The notes beneath the pieces were generated by a model. The model saw nothing but the letters and a program-made list of their open reading frames with translations. It had not been told where the DNA came from and did not search any database. DNA of 64,000 nt from Undaria pinnatifida. Taxonomy: Eukaryota; Sar; Phaeophyceae; Laminariales; Alariaceae. Each line of letters begins with the position of its first letter. Position 1 is the stretch's first letter. The DNA lies in the NCBI GenBank assembly GCA_012845835.1, contig JABAKD010000016.1, forward strand, positions 20,915,196 to 20,979,195. Direction: 5' to 3'. Below, piece after piece: positions 23,005 through 33,295 of this stretch. Both the position numbers and the translations under genes were made by a program.

Positions 23005-23088
23005 GTGTTATATATGCTTCTTCCAGCTGTTATATTCATGTCGACGGAAACACGTCATTTTTCGCCAACATCGCCCAGGCTGACGGAG
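23005..23088 (+). CDS. 84-bp exon encoding one Pmp-like beta-helix repeat (exon C)
   Basis: A strong polypyrimidine tract and CAG precede position 23005, and the donor GTAAGT follows 23088. The exon is exactly 84 bp and phase 1-1. It encodes GVIYASSS, CYIHVDGNTSF and FANIAQADG, the final Gly being split across the donor AG-GTAAGT. It matches exon A in GV(V/I)YASS and exon B in DGNTSF. This is the clearest of the three small exons because both splice sites are near consensus. Confidence 0.7.
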
Positions 23089-24496
23089 GTAAGTTTGACG
23101 TGCGCCCTCTACAGGTACCCATAGCAGGTTGAGCTGGATTTCATTTAATAGCGAGGGTACAGTATTGATTTTTTTTACACCCTTTTCTTCACTGCTGAGT
23201 TCGGGCCGTCAAAATCAGTCACAATATATACCTTGCAGTAGCAGCGTACGAAATCGTGACATGGGCATGTGTGCCGCCACACCGCATGTGATAAGGGTAT
23301 TGTTGTACTTAGTCGCGTGAGGGGCTCTGGCAAGCTCCGAAGCCAAGATCTAAGAGCGCCCACCTCCACCGCAGCCGTCGTCCGGTAACCAAGGGCTTCT
23401 AGAGTTACCATCAATAGTGCTTAGGATTACAATTGGGTAAAAACACTACAACGCCGGACAATGGAATCACGGCCGTCCATATTTATCATGTGTATTTTGT
23501 CGTGGAGGTATTTAGATGAATAATACAAGGCCGCTAAACCACAGTTACGACCGCGTAAATAACGTGTGATGTGTTTCGTGGCTGAAACACGAAAGGGAAC
23601 GTCGTCGAACGACGCCGGTACTAGTTTAAGAACTCGTTTACGTCCGCGCGGAATTTGGCAAATAATGCACGGGAAGAAATACTTGTGTATCGTTCGGCAG
23701 CAAAGCTAAACGGTTTCCATTGCGAACAGGCTGAAGCAATAGGCGCCGCATGATTTTTGGTGTTTGGTGTTGGCCCCACGTCTGTTGCGCCAGTTGAAGA
23801 AGAGGGCCGGATTTTAGGCCCAGCACATGATGTTGCGACACGTGTTGAAAATACGCCCAGTGGTCTGTCCGAGAAAAACCAGAGTGCTTGTGTACATTGT
23901 GTACATGGAACAAAAATATTGGCCGTAGATTTGACGCTAGAGTTCCTTCAAGAGCGATGTCAAAAGCGTACTGCAATAGTGTTCCCTCGTTAGTTTAGTG
24001 CCGGTGTGTGCCAGCTGGAAACACCGGCACGATAGCCGAAACCTGCACTACGCAGAATATTGGCGCTACTCGTTGATTCCATGTATGACAATAGATTTCA
24101 ACAAGCACTCTAGCAAGTAACCGACACGTTTCCACCTTCTTTACAGGGGGACCTCTATTGCACGTCGACGATGGCAGAACTGGATATTTGCCAAGCTTAC
24201 AGAGTTCTAGCTGCGGGTATCGGAGAGTGGGCCGAGATCACTCAGGCCGAAACCAAAGTGCTTATACCTCTCTGCAATTCCCATTCAGTTGTTATGGTAC
24301 GGCCTTGAAAGGCCTGCAATCATTGAACTGATGGGTAATTGGCCGGTTATCGCATGATAAGGTTGGCATTTCCTATTTCGGATAGTCACGTGGGCACGGA
24401 GGCACATGCCTCCGTTCCCAGAAGTACATCCGAAACTCTGGTGAAATCTTATCAAGCTACGCCTCATCTAAGGCTAAGAAAGTGAGAACTCTCCGA
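23089..24496. other. No secure gene
   Basis: A 112-codon minus-strand ORF (23638-23976) overlaps a plus-strand ORF; neither has recognisable motifs. At 24147 an acceptor-like CAG is followed by GGPLLHVDDG, but the following text does not resemble a repeat and no donor is present. Confidence 0.35.
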
Positions 24497-24910
24497 GAAC
24501 CTGTATCAATAGCCTGTGAACACAATGGTGGTATGGAAGCTCTGTCGTCTAAGCAAATGGATGCAGGGGATACACCAATGTGTCTGTTAAGATGACTTGT
24601 GATCAGAAAGAAAATTGATAGTTTGGAAAGGGCGCTCGAGACCAAAGAGAGAAGAAGAGGAAAGAAAATATAGAAGGCAGAGTGATAATGATGAGTTGCA
24701 TCACCATGTCATCATGACGGAACAATGCCCGTAGTCCTGAAGAATACCAGGACAACGGGACCTTAACATACTCAAATTTACGTGCGAATCTAAGTTCCAC
24801 CAAAGATTTATCGTAACATTCAACGTAAGTTTCAGCTTCTTTTATATTCGTGCGAACAAACTGCTGGAATAGACTGCTCGTTAACTTGGGTATGAATCCA
24901 AGGTTCATAA
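24497..24910. repeat. Dispersed ~420-bp repeat, copy 1
   Basis: It matches 30831-31270 in the same orientation. Shared landmarks include AATAGCCTGT, TGTCTGTTAA, GGAACAATGCCCGTA, TACTCAAA and AAGGTTCATA. Minus-strand reading gives similar peptides in both copies, such as FEYVKV and SSGLR, so the ancestor may have been protein-coding. No family was recognised and no TIR or LTR ends were found. Confidence 0.7.
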
Positions 24911-25180
24911 GCTCAACACGCCCCCTTAATGCATATTCAGATCCCTAGGTAAGCCTCATACTTTGAGATCAAATTGATAATTTTAAATACAATAGGTCAC
25001 ATAATAACTCCGGTGTTTCAACCACGGCAATATGGATGTAGCCATGTTATTCACACACAAAAAACCAATTACAAGGTAAACTACGTATACAAACTACGCT
25101 TATTGTAATTACCAGCGATACATACCGTAGTAGATAAAACACAAAGATACGCCCACTGGTTTTCAAACACGCTTTCTGAA

Positions 25181-25910
25181 TTGTACCGATTAAAAATAAA
25201 AATACTAAACTAATACCGAGAAATTGTGGACTACAACACGACAAAACATTATTTTCTTACCATTCAGTTTTGTTTTGTGTACTTACGTACTTAAGTACGT
25301 AAGAAAAGAAACAGGCACAACTATGAATACTGTTGGTTGTACAATAGACTATGATGGGTGGAGTCATCATCCATCATCGAGCGAATTCCTTGAAAAGAAA
25401 AAAAAGTCACTGCTGTATGTTTGTACCGATTAAAAATAGAAATACTAAACTAATACCTACAGAGAAATTGTGGACTACAACACGACAAAACATTATATTC
25501 TCACCCTTCAATTTTGTTTTGTGTACTTACGTACTTAGGTACGTAAGAAAAGAAACAGGCACAACTATGAATACTGTTGGTTGTACCATAGACTATGATG
25601 GGTGGAGTCATCATCCATCATCGAGTGAATTCCTTGAAAAGAAAAGAAAAAGTCACTGCGGTATGTTTGTACCGAATAAAAATAGAAATATTAAACTAAT
25701 ACAGAGAAATTGTGGACTACAACACGACAAAACATTATATTCTCACCATTCAGTTTTGTTTTGTGTACTTACGTACTTAGGTACATAAGAAAAGAAACAG
25801 GCACAACTATATATACTGTTGGTTGTACAATAGACTATGATGGGTGGAGTCATCATCCATCATCGAGCGAATTTCTTGAAAAGAATAAAAAAAAAGTCAC
25901 TGCTGTACGA
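25181..25910. repeat. Three-copy tandem repeat, unit ~240-246 bp
   Basis: Units begin TTGTACCGA(T/A)TAAAAATA at 25181, 25421 and 25667. They share TGTGGACTACAACACGACA, GGTGGAGTCATCATCCATC and a run of A near the end. Copy 1 contains a perfect 22-bp palindrome at 25282-25303 (CTTACGTACTTAAGTACGTAAG is 22 long; its half is CTTACGTACTT). Copies 2 and 3 carry one and two mismatches in it. The ORFs through the array are by-products of the repetition. It is likely a local satellite seed or a tandemly amplified element. Confidence 0.9.
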
Positions 25911-27394
25911 TGTTTTCTACGTCACCTCAATATAGTCCAAGGATACCCATAGCACAAATAACTGTCTGATACTAGTTGTACGCTGAAAAGCATTAGATAG
26001 ACAATTTTCGTGAGCCTTTGCCCTATAACTCTGGAATGAATACTCGTACCCATTTTGGATAAAAGATAGCTTATTGCTATACGATCGATGACTTCAGCTC
26101 ATGCGACCAATAGTTCCACCTTTGCTCATACGTACGTAACTGGCTAGGAGTTGTAACTTTTCCAGGTGACAAAAAAACTGCTTGTACTAAGTAACATTCC
26201 CTACTCACGTGTAATTTTCAACTGTACGTACAACTACATGCTGCAAGAAACAATTACTGGTATAACTATAAACCCGTCCCCGTGCGCGATGTTGGTAAAA
26301 TTACCCCCTGAACTGGGACACGGTCATGTCTCGTCCACATTTACTCACCCTGTGAGGTTGAGGTACATACGACATACTTGACAGCAGTTTGGACCTGTCG
26401 TTGTACGTACGACTAGCGCGGAGGAAGTCAAAAGGGTCAGCGCGACCGAGTCACCTACCAAAGCCCGCACGAAAAGGCTATCGATAAAAAACGGCAAGTC
26501 ATGTCACCTTTTTAGGTACTTGAGCGACTTGATAAACATGTTCAACCTTTCGTACTCACTCCTCCTGTGTAGGAGACCATGCCTCTCGGGCTATGCTGCC
26601 ATGTCTTTGAGGACGTCGTAGTGTGCCGCCCAAAAGATGCATCGGGCATCCCGACGTTTTTTTTGCGAACACGATGTACCTCCGGCTGTTATCCCGTCCG
26701 GAGCAAGAAGATTCACGCAGGCGTTGAGCTTCCAGCGCTTGTCCTCGAGTGTTGATCAGATTGACGTTCGGGTAGTAGTTGATGGAGCTCATTGATGAGG
26801 AAGATAGACAGTAAAAAGTGGTCATGATTCTTTTTGTTGAAAAATTGCTGAAGAAGCGCATGGACAGACACGGGAAGAAAGGTTTTGATGCGATTGGCGC
26901 GTGATCCTTCCAGTGATGATTTCCTGCCTCGGACCATTGCCAACTTTTAGCTGAATTGTGATATGCCAATCGTTTTGTCGTCACATTACCTGTTTGGTTG
27001 GGGTCTTGCACTTCTCCGTCCTCGGTATATCACGGTTTGGCGGCGATTGAATCGTCCGGTAGCACACGGCAAAATAAAAAACGGGCTGATTTGTTTTGAA
27101 ATTATAAAACGCCACAATCTTGCATCGAGCTCCATATATAAACAAATGATGTTTTCGATCATGGAGGTTGCCTGACGTAATTCACAAGGCAGGCGGGATA
27201 GTCAAAGACGGTATAGCTAGCCGGAGCTGTAGTTGCGACGTCAAGGTGTTGAAGCTTAGAAGGGGTTCTCCGTGCTGAAGTTGTTAATATTCGAGCAGAT
27301 GACGCTGAAGATTCGCATTACTTTGCTTGTGGCGACGCCATAGGATACGTGTAGTTGTTGTGTACCGATATAGATGCCGAAGGGTATATTTAGT
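25911..27394. other. No secure gene; possible copia 2 debris
   Basis: A 151-codon minus-strand ORF (26556-27011) and overlapping frames lie just downstream of copia 2 on its strand. They may be its decayed C-terminal part, but I found no convincing integrase or RT motif. The part before 26500 holds only short ORFs. Confidence 0.3.
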
Positions 27395-27811
27395 CTATTC
27401 CAACAGTCCTCGAATACTCAGAAACGGCTTCCAACTGCTGGTTTGGACGATGTTGATTTGTAGGGGCAGTTGATGCGCTCTTACCTTAGAAGTGGACGAG
27501 TCTACTGTTGGTAGAACGGGAGGCGGCTCTTCGATGAAGAAGTCTGCCTCTACCCCGCTGTAATGGTCGGTAAACTTTGCCATGTAGGCGTATCCTCCGA
27601 TCTCCTTGGGCGTCACCGGTCCTAGAAAGTCTGTACTCATCGGCTCTACACGTTCGCTGGAAGGGTCAAGACGCGATGTTTTAGCATGTTTCTGTTGAGT
27701 GCTTTTGTTGATTTTGCAGGTATAAGACGCAGATAAAGTGTCTGAAAAACTTCTCCCACACTCTGCTATATTTTTCACAATGGCCATCACCTGCCAATTC
27801 GGATGACCCAA
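27395..27811 (-). pseudogene. int: Copia 2 GAG pre-integrase and integrase N-terminal part
   Basis: The frame reads LGHPNWQVMAIVKN, then CKINKSTQQKHAK, then MSTDFLGPVTPKEIGGYAYM, the start of the integrase core with its first catalytic Asp. In-frame sequence upstream to about 27900 contains NIGHKRLGHPN, so the His pair of the HHCC finger is present, while one Cys of the second pair is replaced. The core ends soon after TDHYSGVEADFF, and no second Asp or Glu region follows in frame. Confidence 0.75.
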
Positions 27812-27901
27812 CCTCTTATGTCCGATGTTAGCTGGAACGGGTGTAGGCAGTGAAGAAGCTTTAGTAGCAGTCGAAGCGTGAACAGCGAGGACGGTTTTTG
27901 G

Positions 27902-28339
27902 TTAAAAATTGCTGCCGGAAATGGTCGGAAATGTTGTCTCATGTGTTCGGCCGATCGCACCAGTGGTGAGGTCGAGATGATGCAGAGTAGAGCAGTGGCT
28001 GTGGTTGCGTAGGGGCACAGTAAATGCACCCATGCCCAAACACAAATTTGTAGCGATGATCACATTGGCCCCTCTTGTAACGGCTGATCCCCTCGAAAAT
28101 GGGTGGCTGCTTGGCCCTAGTACGATCGTGACGGGAAGCTGCACAGCGTGCTTAGAGCCTATATGGTCCAACACTTGAACAATCAAAACCCCTTGACCAA
28201 CGCAAGAAAGGCGACATCTTCCCGCTACGTTGATGGCTACAGGAGGTTCCAGCTGTACGTAATGGTTTATTTTGGGTTGGATGCCAGGTAGAAGATAATT
28301 GCGGATGAAATGGCTAGAAGCTCCGCTGTCCGCAGTCAC
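27902..28339 (-). pseudogene. Copia 2 aspartic protease relic
   Basis: The minus-strand frame (145 codons) opens with TADSGASSHFI, the active-site motif of copia proteases, which usually reads (W/V)xxDSGAxxH. Downstream it has VAINVAGRCRLSCVGQGVL and VLGPSSHPF, corresponding to later strands of the fold. The end of the frame overlaps the pre-integrase, which is read in another frame. Confidence 0.75.
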
Positions 28340-28749
28340 GAGGAGGTGCCGCGATCAAATAATAACCTATACTAACTGGAGTTAAGGATGGATGGGGAGG
28401 AGTCGCGAAGGACGTAGAAGTAGCTGCTGCAGTCGCAGACGCAGTAGTGGATGGAGCCCGTGCCACTGGGACGTAAGCTTCTATTTGCACTCTTGAAGTT
28501 GGATTTGTGGCGGTGTTGGCGTGAGCACTGCGGTTGATATTGTGCGGGGTATTGTGTTGACAGAAATAAGGGCGACGAGTCTTGTTGTCGTCCCGCTTTT
28601 GAGACCGACAGTCGCTATTATCGTTGCGATTGATATTGTGCAGGCTCCATCACGAATACCTTCGAGGTGTTGGGGGCGTTGTTTTTCCCGACATCGTCCC
28701 CTTTCGTGTAAATCAGTTTTCGCATAGATAGTCTGTCTTTTTGCAGTGT

Positions 28750-29050
28750 AAACAGGTCACTACCATAGCAGACTCACGCCCCTTAGCTTTTCGCGAAGGC
28801 CCGTTTCGCATAGCTCTATATTAAGCATTGCTATCACAGCTCGGCCGAGTGTGAAGTCATCCCCTGCTTCTACGCTGTCTTTTATTTGCAGGTATTCATC
28901 CGTGAGTCCTTCCAGCACTATGCCAGTATGCGGTCATCGATGAGCACCTCTACCATGTATACCAGTTCGTCCGGTGAATAGTATACTTCATTATGTAAAT
29001 GCCTTGGCTCTTGCCGTTGCGTCGTGAATATTTGAGTTAGTTCTCATTTT
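28750..29050 (-). pseudogene. gag: Copia 2 Gag remnant
   Basis: The minus strand reads IVLEGLTDEYLQIKDSVEAG, then FTLGRAVIAMLNIE and LREKLRG. This is the helical LxGLPxE(F/Y)xxIK ... LxxAxxxLLxxE pattern of copia Gag proteins. It is interrupted by several stops on the N-terminal side. The knuckle that follows keeps only the first CxxC pair. Confidence 0.55.
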
Positions 29051-29150
29051 AGTATACGTCTACGTTGACGGGTGGAATTGTGATATATTGTACCATGCCA
29101 ACCCAAGCAGCCTTCCCATTCGCAAGTCCACCTCGTTTAGGCTTGCATTA
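29051..29150. other. Spacer between copia 2 and TIR element 2
   Basis: A short stretch with no recognisable content. The TIR element inserted next to, not inside, the preserved copia 2 coding sequence. Confidence 0.4.
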
Positions 29151-30186
29151 TACAGTCGTCCCCGCTTTAAAGGCACTCTTCTTAAGAAAACTCCCCGCTA
29201 TAAAGACACATTTTTTTCCCAGAACATGGTGCCCCGCAGATGTACAATAATAAGGGGGGCGGTACATTTTCCACTTTGCGCCCCCCCCCCAATTTTTTTT
29301 GCTGGGGCAGCTCACTGCTGTATAACATCGACAGCGGTCTGCTGCAGCCCGCACTACCGCGTGTGGGTATGGAGAGGTTCCTCCCATCTGCTGGCGGGTC
29401 GTCAGATGCCGGCTTGAAGCCATGTGGCGAACCCACGTGCCAGTCAAAGTCTCAACTCGTGTCAGGCAGTCAAGGTTTGGGATTTTTGCCTTTCTCGTGG
29501 AGTTAAACTTTATTATTTTTGTGTTGTGTTTTTGCCTCTTGCTGACCTTTGGGGAAGAACGGTGTCCTCTTTTCGGGTTACTTGCCCGATTTTTTAGTAT
29601 GTTGTGGTCTGCGCCACCGACCGTTTCCTAGTGTCCTTCTAAGGGCTCGACTGGGTTTGTTCGGTCCCGATGTGGCAGGTAACTTGCGTGTATCGTATCA
29701 GAGCTATTTCCAACGAACTGATATGCCTCAGGTCTGTTCGCGATATCTCGGGCATGATGTTCACCGTGAGGATAACGCCTTGACAATAAGAAAAGCCTGC
29801 AACAACACCAGCGCACTGCCGTACACATTACAGCACATTACAGCAAGAGCCTGCATCAACAACAGCGCACTGCCGTACACATTACAATAGGTCGTGCTGC
29901 ACTCCTTCCCGCGTTTCGGTGGTGGAGGGAAATTCAAAATGTGTAGAGTATTGGAGTGTACTTCAGCAGAAGTGTTGCGGCCTTTCAAATCACGTTTTGT
30001 AGTTTTTAAGCAACACAGTTTCGTGGTCGCATTCCTGCTTCAAATGCGCGTATTTTGACATATGTTACCTCCACTGGCCCCGGGGACGGTGAGTTAGTGG
30101 CCTCGCAATTCTAAAGATGCTTCCCCGCATTAAAGACACTCCCCCCCAAAAAAACGTAGTGTGTCTTTACAGCGGGGTCGACTGTA
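29151..30186. mobile_element. TA-flanked TIR element, copy 2 (non-autonomous, Tc1/mariner-like)
   Basis: The left end is TA-CAGTCGTCCCCGCTTTAAAG and the right end is CTTTACAGCGGGGTCGACTG-TA, an inverted pair with few mismatches and TA at both flanks. Each end has a second, inner copy of the CCCCGC-x-xTAAAGACAC motif; on the right it faces the outer one, so a long hairpin can form. A block containing AACA(A)C(A/C)AGCGCACTGCCGTAC is duplicated inside (near 29800-29890), which copy 1 lacks. There is no transposase ORF. It is 1036 bp against 916 bp in copy 1. Confidence 0.85.
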
Positions 30187-30830
30187 AAAGAAAGTTGGCC
30201 GCAGCTCCCAATGTGCTCATAAACAAGATGTCGAACAGAAGACGGTTGTCGCGGTGTCAGTACTTTGATGTCCTCCAAAACTCGAGATGGTGTTATCCGT
30301 GGCCCATAAAACCGATGTTGCGGCTGGGATTGTAGAATATCCTGACGATGATGGTAGCAGATGTGACGTGTTCACGGGACTACTCCCTGCGACCGGATGT
30401 ATATTTTCTGCTGCTTCAGCCGAGGGTGTTTTCCCGGATTAAATGTCCGTTTCGTCGGCGGCATGTCTACGAATTACAGCTCGTGAAGGCCTACGTCTAA
30501 TTGAAGTTGGACGAGGACTAGTTAGTTTAGGCTCGCAGCAAGGACACCCTTCCAGGATATCAGAGATCCCGGCATGACGAATACTTATCACGGACTGAGC
30601 CGTGCGTTTCCATACGTCGAACTTGAGCTCATTAAAATACCGTTGAGAGCTCTAACGAGATTGTCTACTGCATCTCCTGCTTCCAAAAACTCTCCCATGG
30701 TGATGGTGATGGTGATGTTGTAGTCGGTTTAATGGATGGAGGGTTTCTCTCAAACTTCACTGTAATATACGACAAACTGCAATGAGATGTCGCTTCGTGC
30801 CGATCTATGTTTTTTATCGAAGGTCGAGGA
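30187..30830. other. No gene seen
   Basis: No supportable gene. A 164-codon minus-strand ORF (30665-31159) runs into the dispersed repeat and contains a short TGATGG run near 30700; it is probably part of the repeat's decayed coding strand. Confidence 0.35.
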
Positions 30831-31270
30831 TCAAAACCTGTGAATAGCCTGTTTACACAAGGCTTGTGTGGAGGCTTTGTCTTGCATGCGAAGAGATGCA
30901 AAGATGGCACCGAAATGTCTGTTAAAATTATTTGTGAGAACAAAGAAGAGGGAATTTGGAAAAGGCGCTTGATGCCAACGAGAGAGGAAGGGCAAGAAAG
31001 GAGATACGTGAGAGGAGGGAGAGAAGGGAGAGTGACAATGGTGGGTCGCATCATGATGTGATCATCAAGGAACAATGCCCGTACCCGTAGTCCGGAAGAA
31101 TACCGGTACAACGGGACAACCTTGACATACTCAAACCTACGTTTACATCCAAGTTCCACCCAAGATTCAACGTAGCAGTTAATGTATGTTTCAAGTTCTT
31201 ATCTCACTCGTGCGAATAGACTGCTTGAGTAGACTGCGCATCAACTTTGATTTGAATACAAGGTTCATAC
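30831..31270. repeat. Dispersed ~420-bp repeat, copy 2
   Basis: Same repeat as at 24497-24910 and in the same orientation, about 6.3 kb away. Small indels are scattered along it, for instance a CCCGTA duplication near 31080. The minus strand again reads FEYVKV and SSGLR. Confidence 0.7.
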
Positions 31271-31766
31271 TCTTTACGACCTGCTCAGATGGCAGACCTG
31301 TAGTGGACACTCTGCCCCCCCGCCCATTACCCTTAGAATACGGCGTCGTCGGCAGGACGCCTGCCCCCTCCCACGCCCTCCACCCCCCTGCCCCCCTGAG
31401 TAGCCCTTACTCCCAATCAACCCCTTAAGCATCACCCTCTTCGACAGACGTACCGCCCCCATACGTGCTACGAATTCGGCAAACAATATCCTCCGTTAAC
31501 GGACTGTCAACTCTATGCTGTCTGAAGCTGTGTTAGCAAGTGGGTCGTCGTACGAGAGAGGGTATAAAATAGCCTATCCATGGCGGGCTAAAGGCACTAC
31601 AGGTCAGAAAATTGAACAGGTCCTCGGAGAGTTCTCTTTTTCCTAGCCTTAGGAGGGACGTAGGAGTATCTGGGCCTGAGGCGTTCACGCTCCTGTTACG
31701 CCTGCCCGTGATGCACTTCGACTGGGTCAACACGGAGGAAGGCTACACTATGTTAATTTTTTTTAG
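31271..31766. other. C-rich and otherwise empty stretch
   Basis: A run of C-rich sequence covers about 31310-31410. Short ORFs only. The last ~10 bases before 31767 are a T-run and TAG that look like a splice acceptor for the following coding stretch. Confidence 0.4.
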
Positions 31767-32149
31767 GAATTCATAACGGCACGAATTTTACTGATTTCAG
31801 TCAGGAGTTTCGCGTACTTGTGTCGACCGCTACGGGGAGTGACCGTGTTTTGTCTCCGGGAATGGATGTGGTGTTGGAGGTGATTCGGATGGCGGGAAAT
31901 AAGAATTTTTCGACTCTCATGCCGAGGTTGTACCCTGGTTTTAAGGCAACGGACAGGCGGCCACACGCCTCGTTGGATACTATGTGGTGGGCCTTTAGGG
32001 ACCTAACGCATTATAAGGCACCTACCGTCAACGGCAAAACTATTTTTCTCTGCCCCCTGCTCCTTCGACGGAAGCGCGGTCCTCCGCCTCGTCGGGGCCC
32101 TGACCCGTCGATCATGGGCGCGGCCAGGGCCAAGTGCCGTCCCAGTTGA
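31767..32149 (+). CDS. Exon-like coding stretch of unknown family
   Basis: An uninterrupted T-run and TAG end at 31766, a good splice acceptor. The frame then stays open to a stop at 32147-32149. It begins in phase 1, with GIHNGTNFTDFS, continues with SPGMDVVLEVIRMAGN, and then has LMPRLYPGFKATDRRP and LDTMWWAFRDLTH. The amino-acid texture is protein-like up to about 32045, after which it becomes Arg/Pro-rich and the true frame may be lost. No family was recognised. It could be host gene or transposon. The next coding-like frame starts at 32755. Confidence 0.4.
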
Positions 32150-32754
32150 TTTCGTGGCAGTAGGGATCAAGCCATCATCCAACTGCCATGTCAATTGATG
32201 ATTAATCTGACCCTTTGCTTGCCCAGACATTGAACTGATACCCACTAGAAGAGCCTCATTATGCAGAAGACTTCGCCGTTAGTGCCTCGTTATTGACAGA
32301 CTCCCCTACCCGTAGGAGCGACCTCCTTGGGCCCTAAACGCTAACCGGGGGCTTTTCCGCGACTGCCACGAAGCGAATCACTCATCTAAGCATTGTACGC
32401 ATCCGTTCAGTAATGCGAGTGGCTGTTTGAACCCGTAACTTCGCCAACTTGGCGACGATGACGCATACCGACGTTGGCAAGCATGCATGGTCTGCTACCG
32501 CCGCGACGGAAAATCCTTTCGCCCCAACAACCATAAGAGAATTAATCGCCATCATTCAGCTCAATCACGAGGGTACGACAAGCTTCCGGGCCAAGTAAAT
32601 TGTCACAACGATAACACATACAAGTCGGATCACCATGTTAGCGTACCGCCTCTGCTGCTCCCGCTCCTGTTCCTTGAATGCGTTTTGGAACCGCCCTTAA
32701 CCCGGGCGGAAATCCTAACGGGCGCCAGCCAGGCACATTTCGGGTCGGCAATTG
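32150..32754 (+). pseudogene. Fragmented coding-like sequence
   Basis: Plus-strand frames here carry short protein-like pieces, such as EDFAVSASLLTDSPTRR near 32270-32320, separated by stops. They connect two larger open stretches on the same strand and may be part of one decayed gene. No motif was identified. Confidence 0.2.
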
Positions 32755-33295
32755 ACAGCTCGACGGCGGTACGGCACCGTTGACAGAACTGTCGGGGGGA
32801 CATCTTTTGTTTTTAGACGATGCTCGTGTTCCTGTTGATGGCCTGTCCAATAACGCAGCCCGAGTTGCCTCTGTTAAGAGCCCACGGGCTCTTGCGCCGT
32901 CTGCGGACGATTCTCATGGCGTAGTACCGGTGGCGAGAACTGAATCTTCAAGCGTCGTGCCCCCCAGCCAGGAAATTACTTTCGACGGCGGGAACGCGCG
33001 CTTTCAGCGACGTTCCTCCGGTCAGGGTCTGAGTTCGGCGACGGGAACCGCGCTTCCACCGACTTTCTCCTCAGAAAGATATTTTGCGAGGCTCAATCCG
33101 ATTGTTTCTCCCGATAGCAACGGGCGTTATGTCATTTATTTCATCGAGGAGGAGTCGCCAAGGTTGGCTACCTCTTCGCTCTTCTTCAAGAGGCCTAAAA
33201 GAAAAGAGTCTCATCGGGAAATAATAATATTGCCACCCGCCCGAGCCCCACTACAGAAGACGCCAACAGTCTATGGATCCTTCGCCGTTCTCTAG
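32755..33295 (+). CDS. 171-codon ORF of unknown function
   Basis: This plus-strand frame is open for about 540 bases and is Ser/Ala/Val-rich. It includes GGHLLFLDDARVPVDGLS, then ITFDGGNARFQRRSS, then NGRYVIYFIEEESP, and ends at TAG. There is no ATG at the front; the frame begins after a TGA, so an exon or a broken gene is more likely than a complete gene. No signal peptide or membrane span was seen. It may belong to the same locus as 31767-32149. Confidence 0.3.

Larger units (their letters stand above)
27395..29050 (-). mobile_element. Degenerate Ty1/copia retrotransposon 2 (gag-protease-integrase start)
   Basis: In minus-strand order there is a Gag remnant (about 28750-29050), a zinc-knuckle remnant CLHCKK near 28740, an Asn/Ser/Thr/Ala-rich linker, an aspartic protease (27902-28339) and a GAG pre-integrase with the integrase start (27395-27811). 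Stops and frame changes separate the parts. Its protein differs clearly from copia 1, so it is another family. No RT or RNase H is visible. The second TIR element sits about 100 bases beyond its Gag end. Confidence 0.8.

Noticed and set aside
24147..24230. Possible fourth 84-bp exon starting GGPLLHVDDG
   Set aside because: The acceptor and length fit, but the end lacks a GT donor (GC instead) and the protein has no FxxN or GG motif.
26556..27011. 151-codon minus-strand ORF as the copia 2 integrase C-terminus
   Set aside because: Position and strand fit, but no HLRVFG, catalytic Glu or other integrase motif could be found in any of the three frames.
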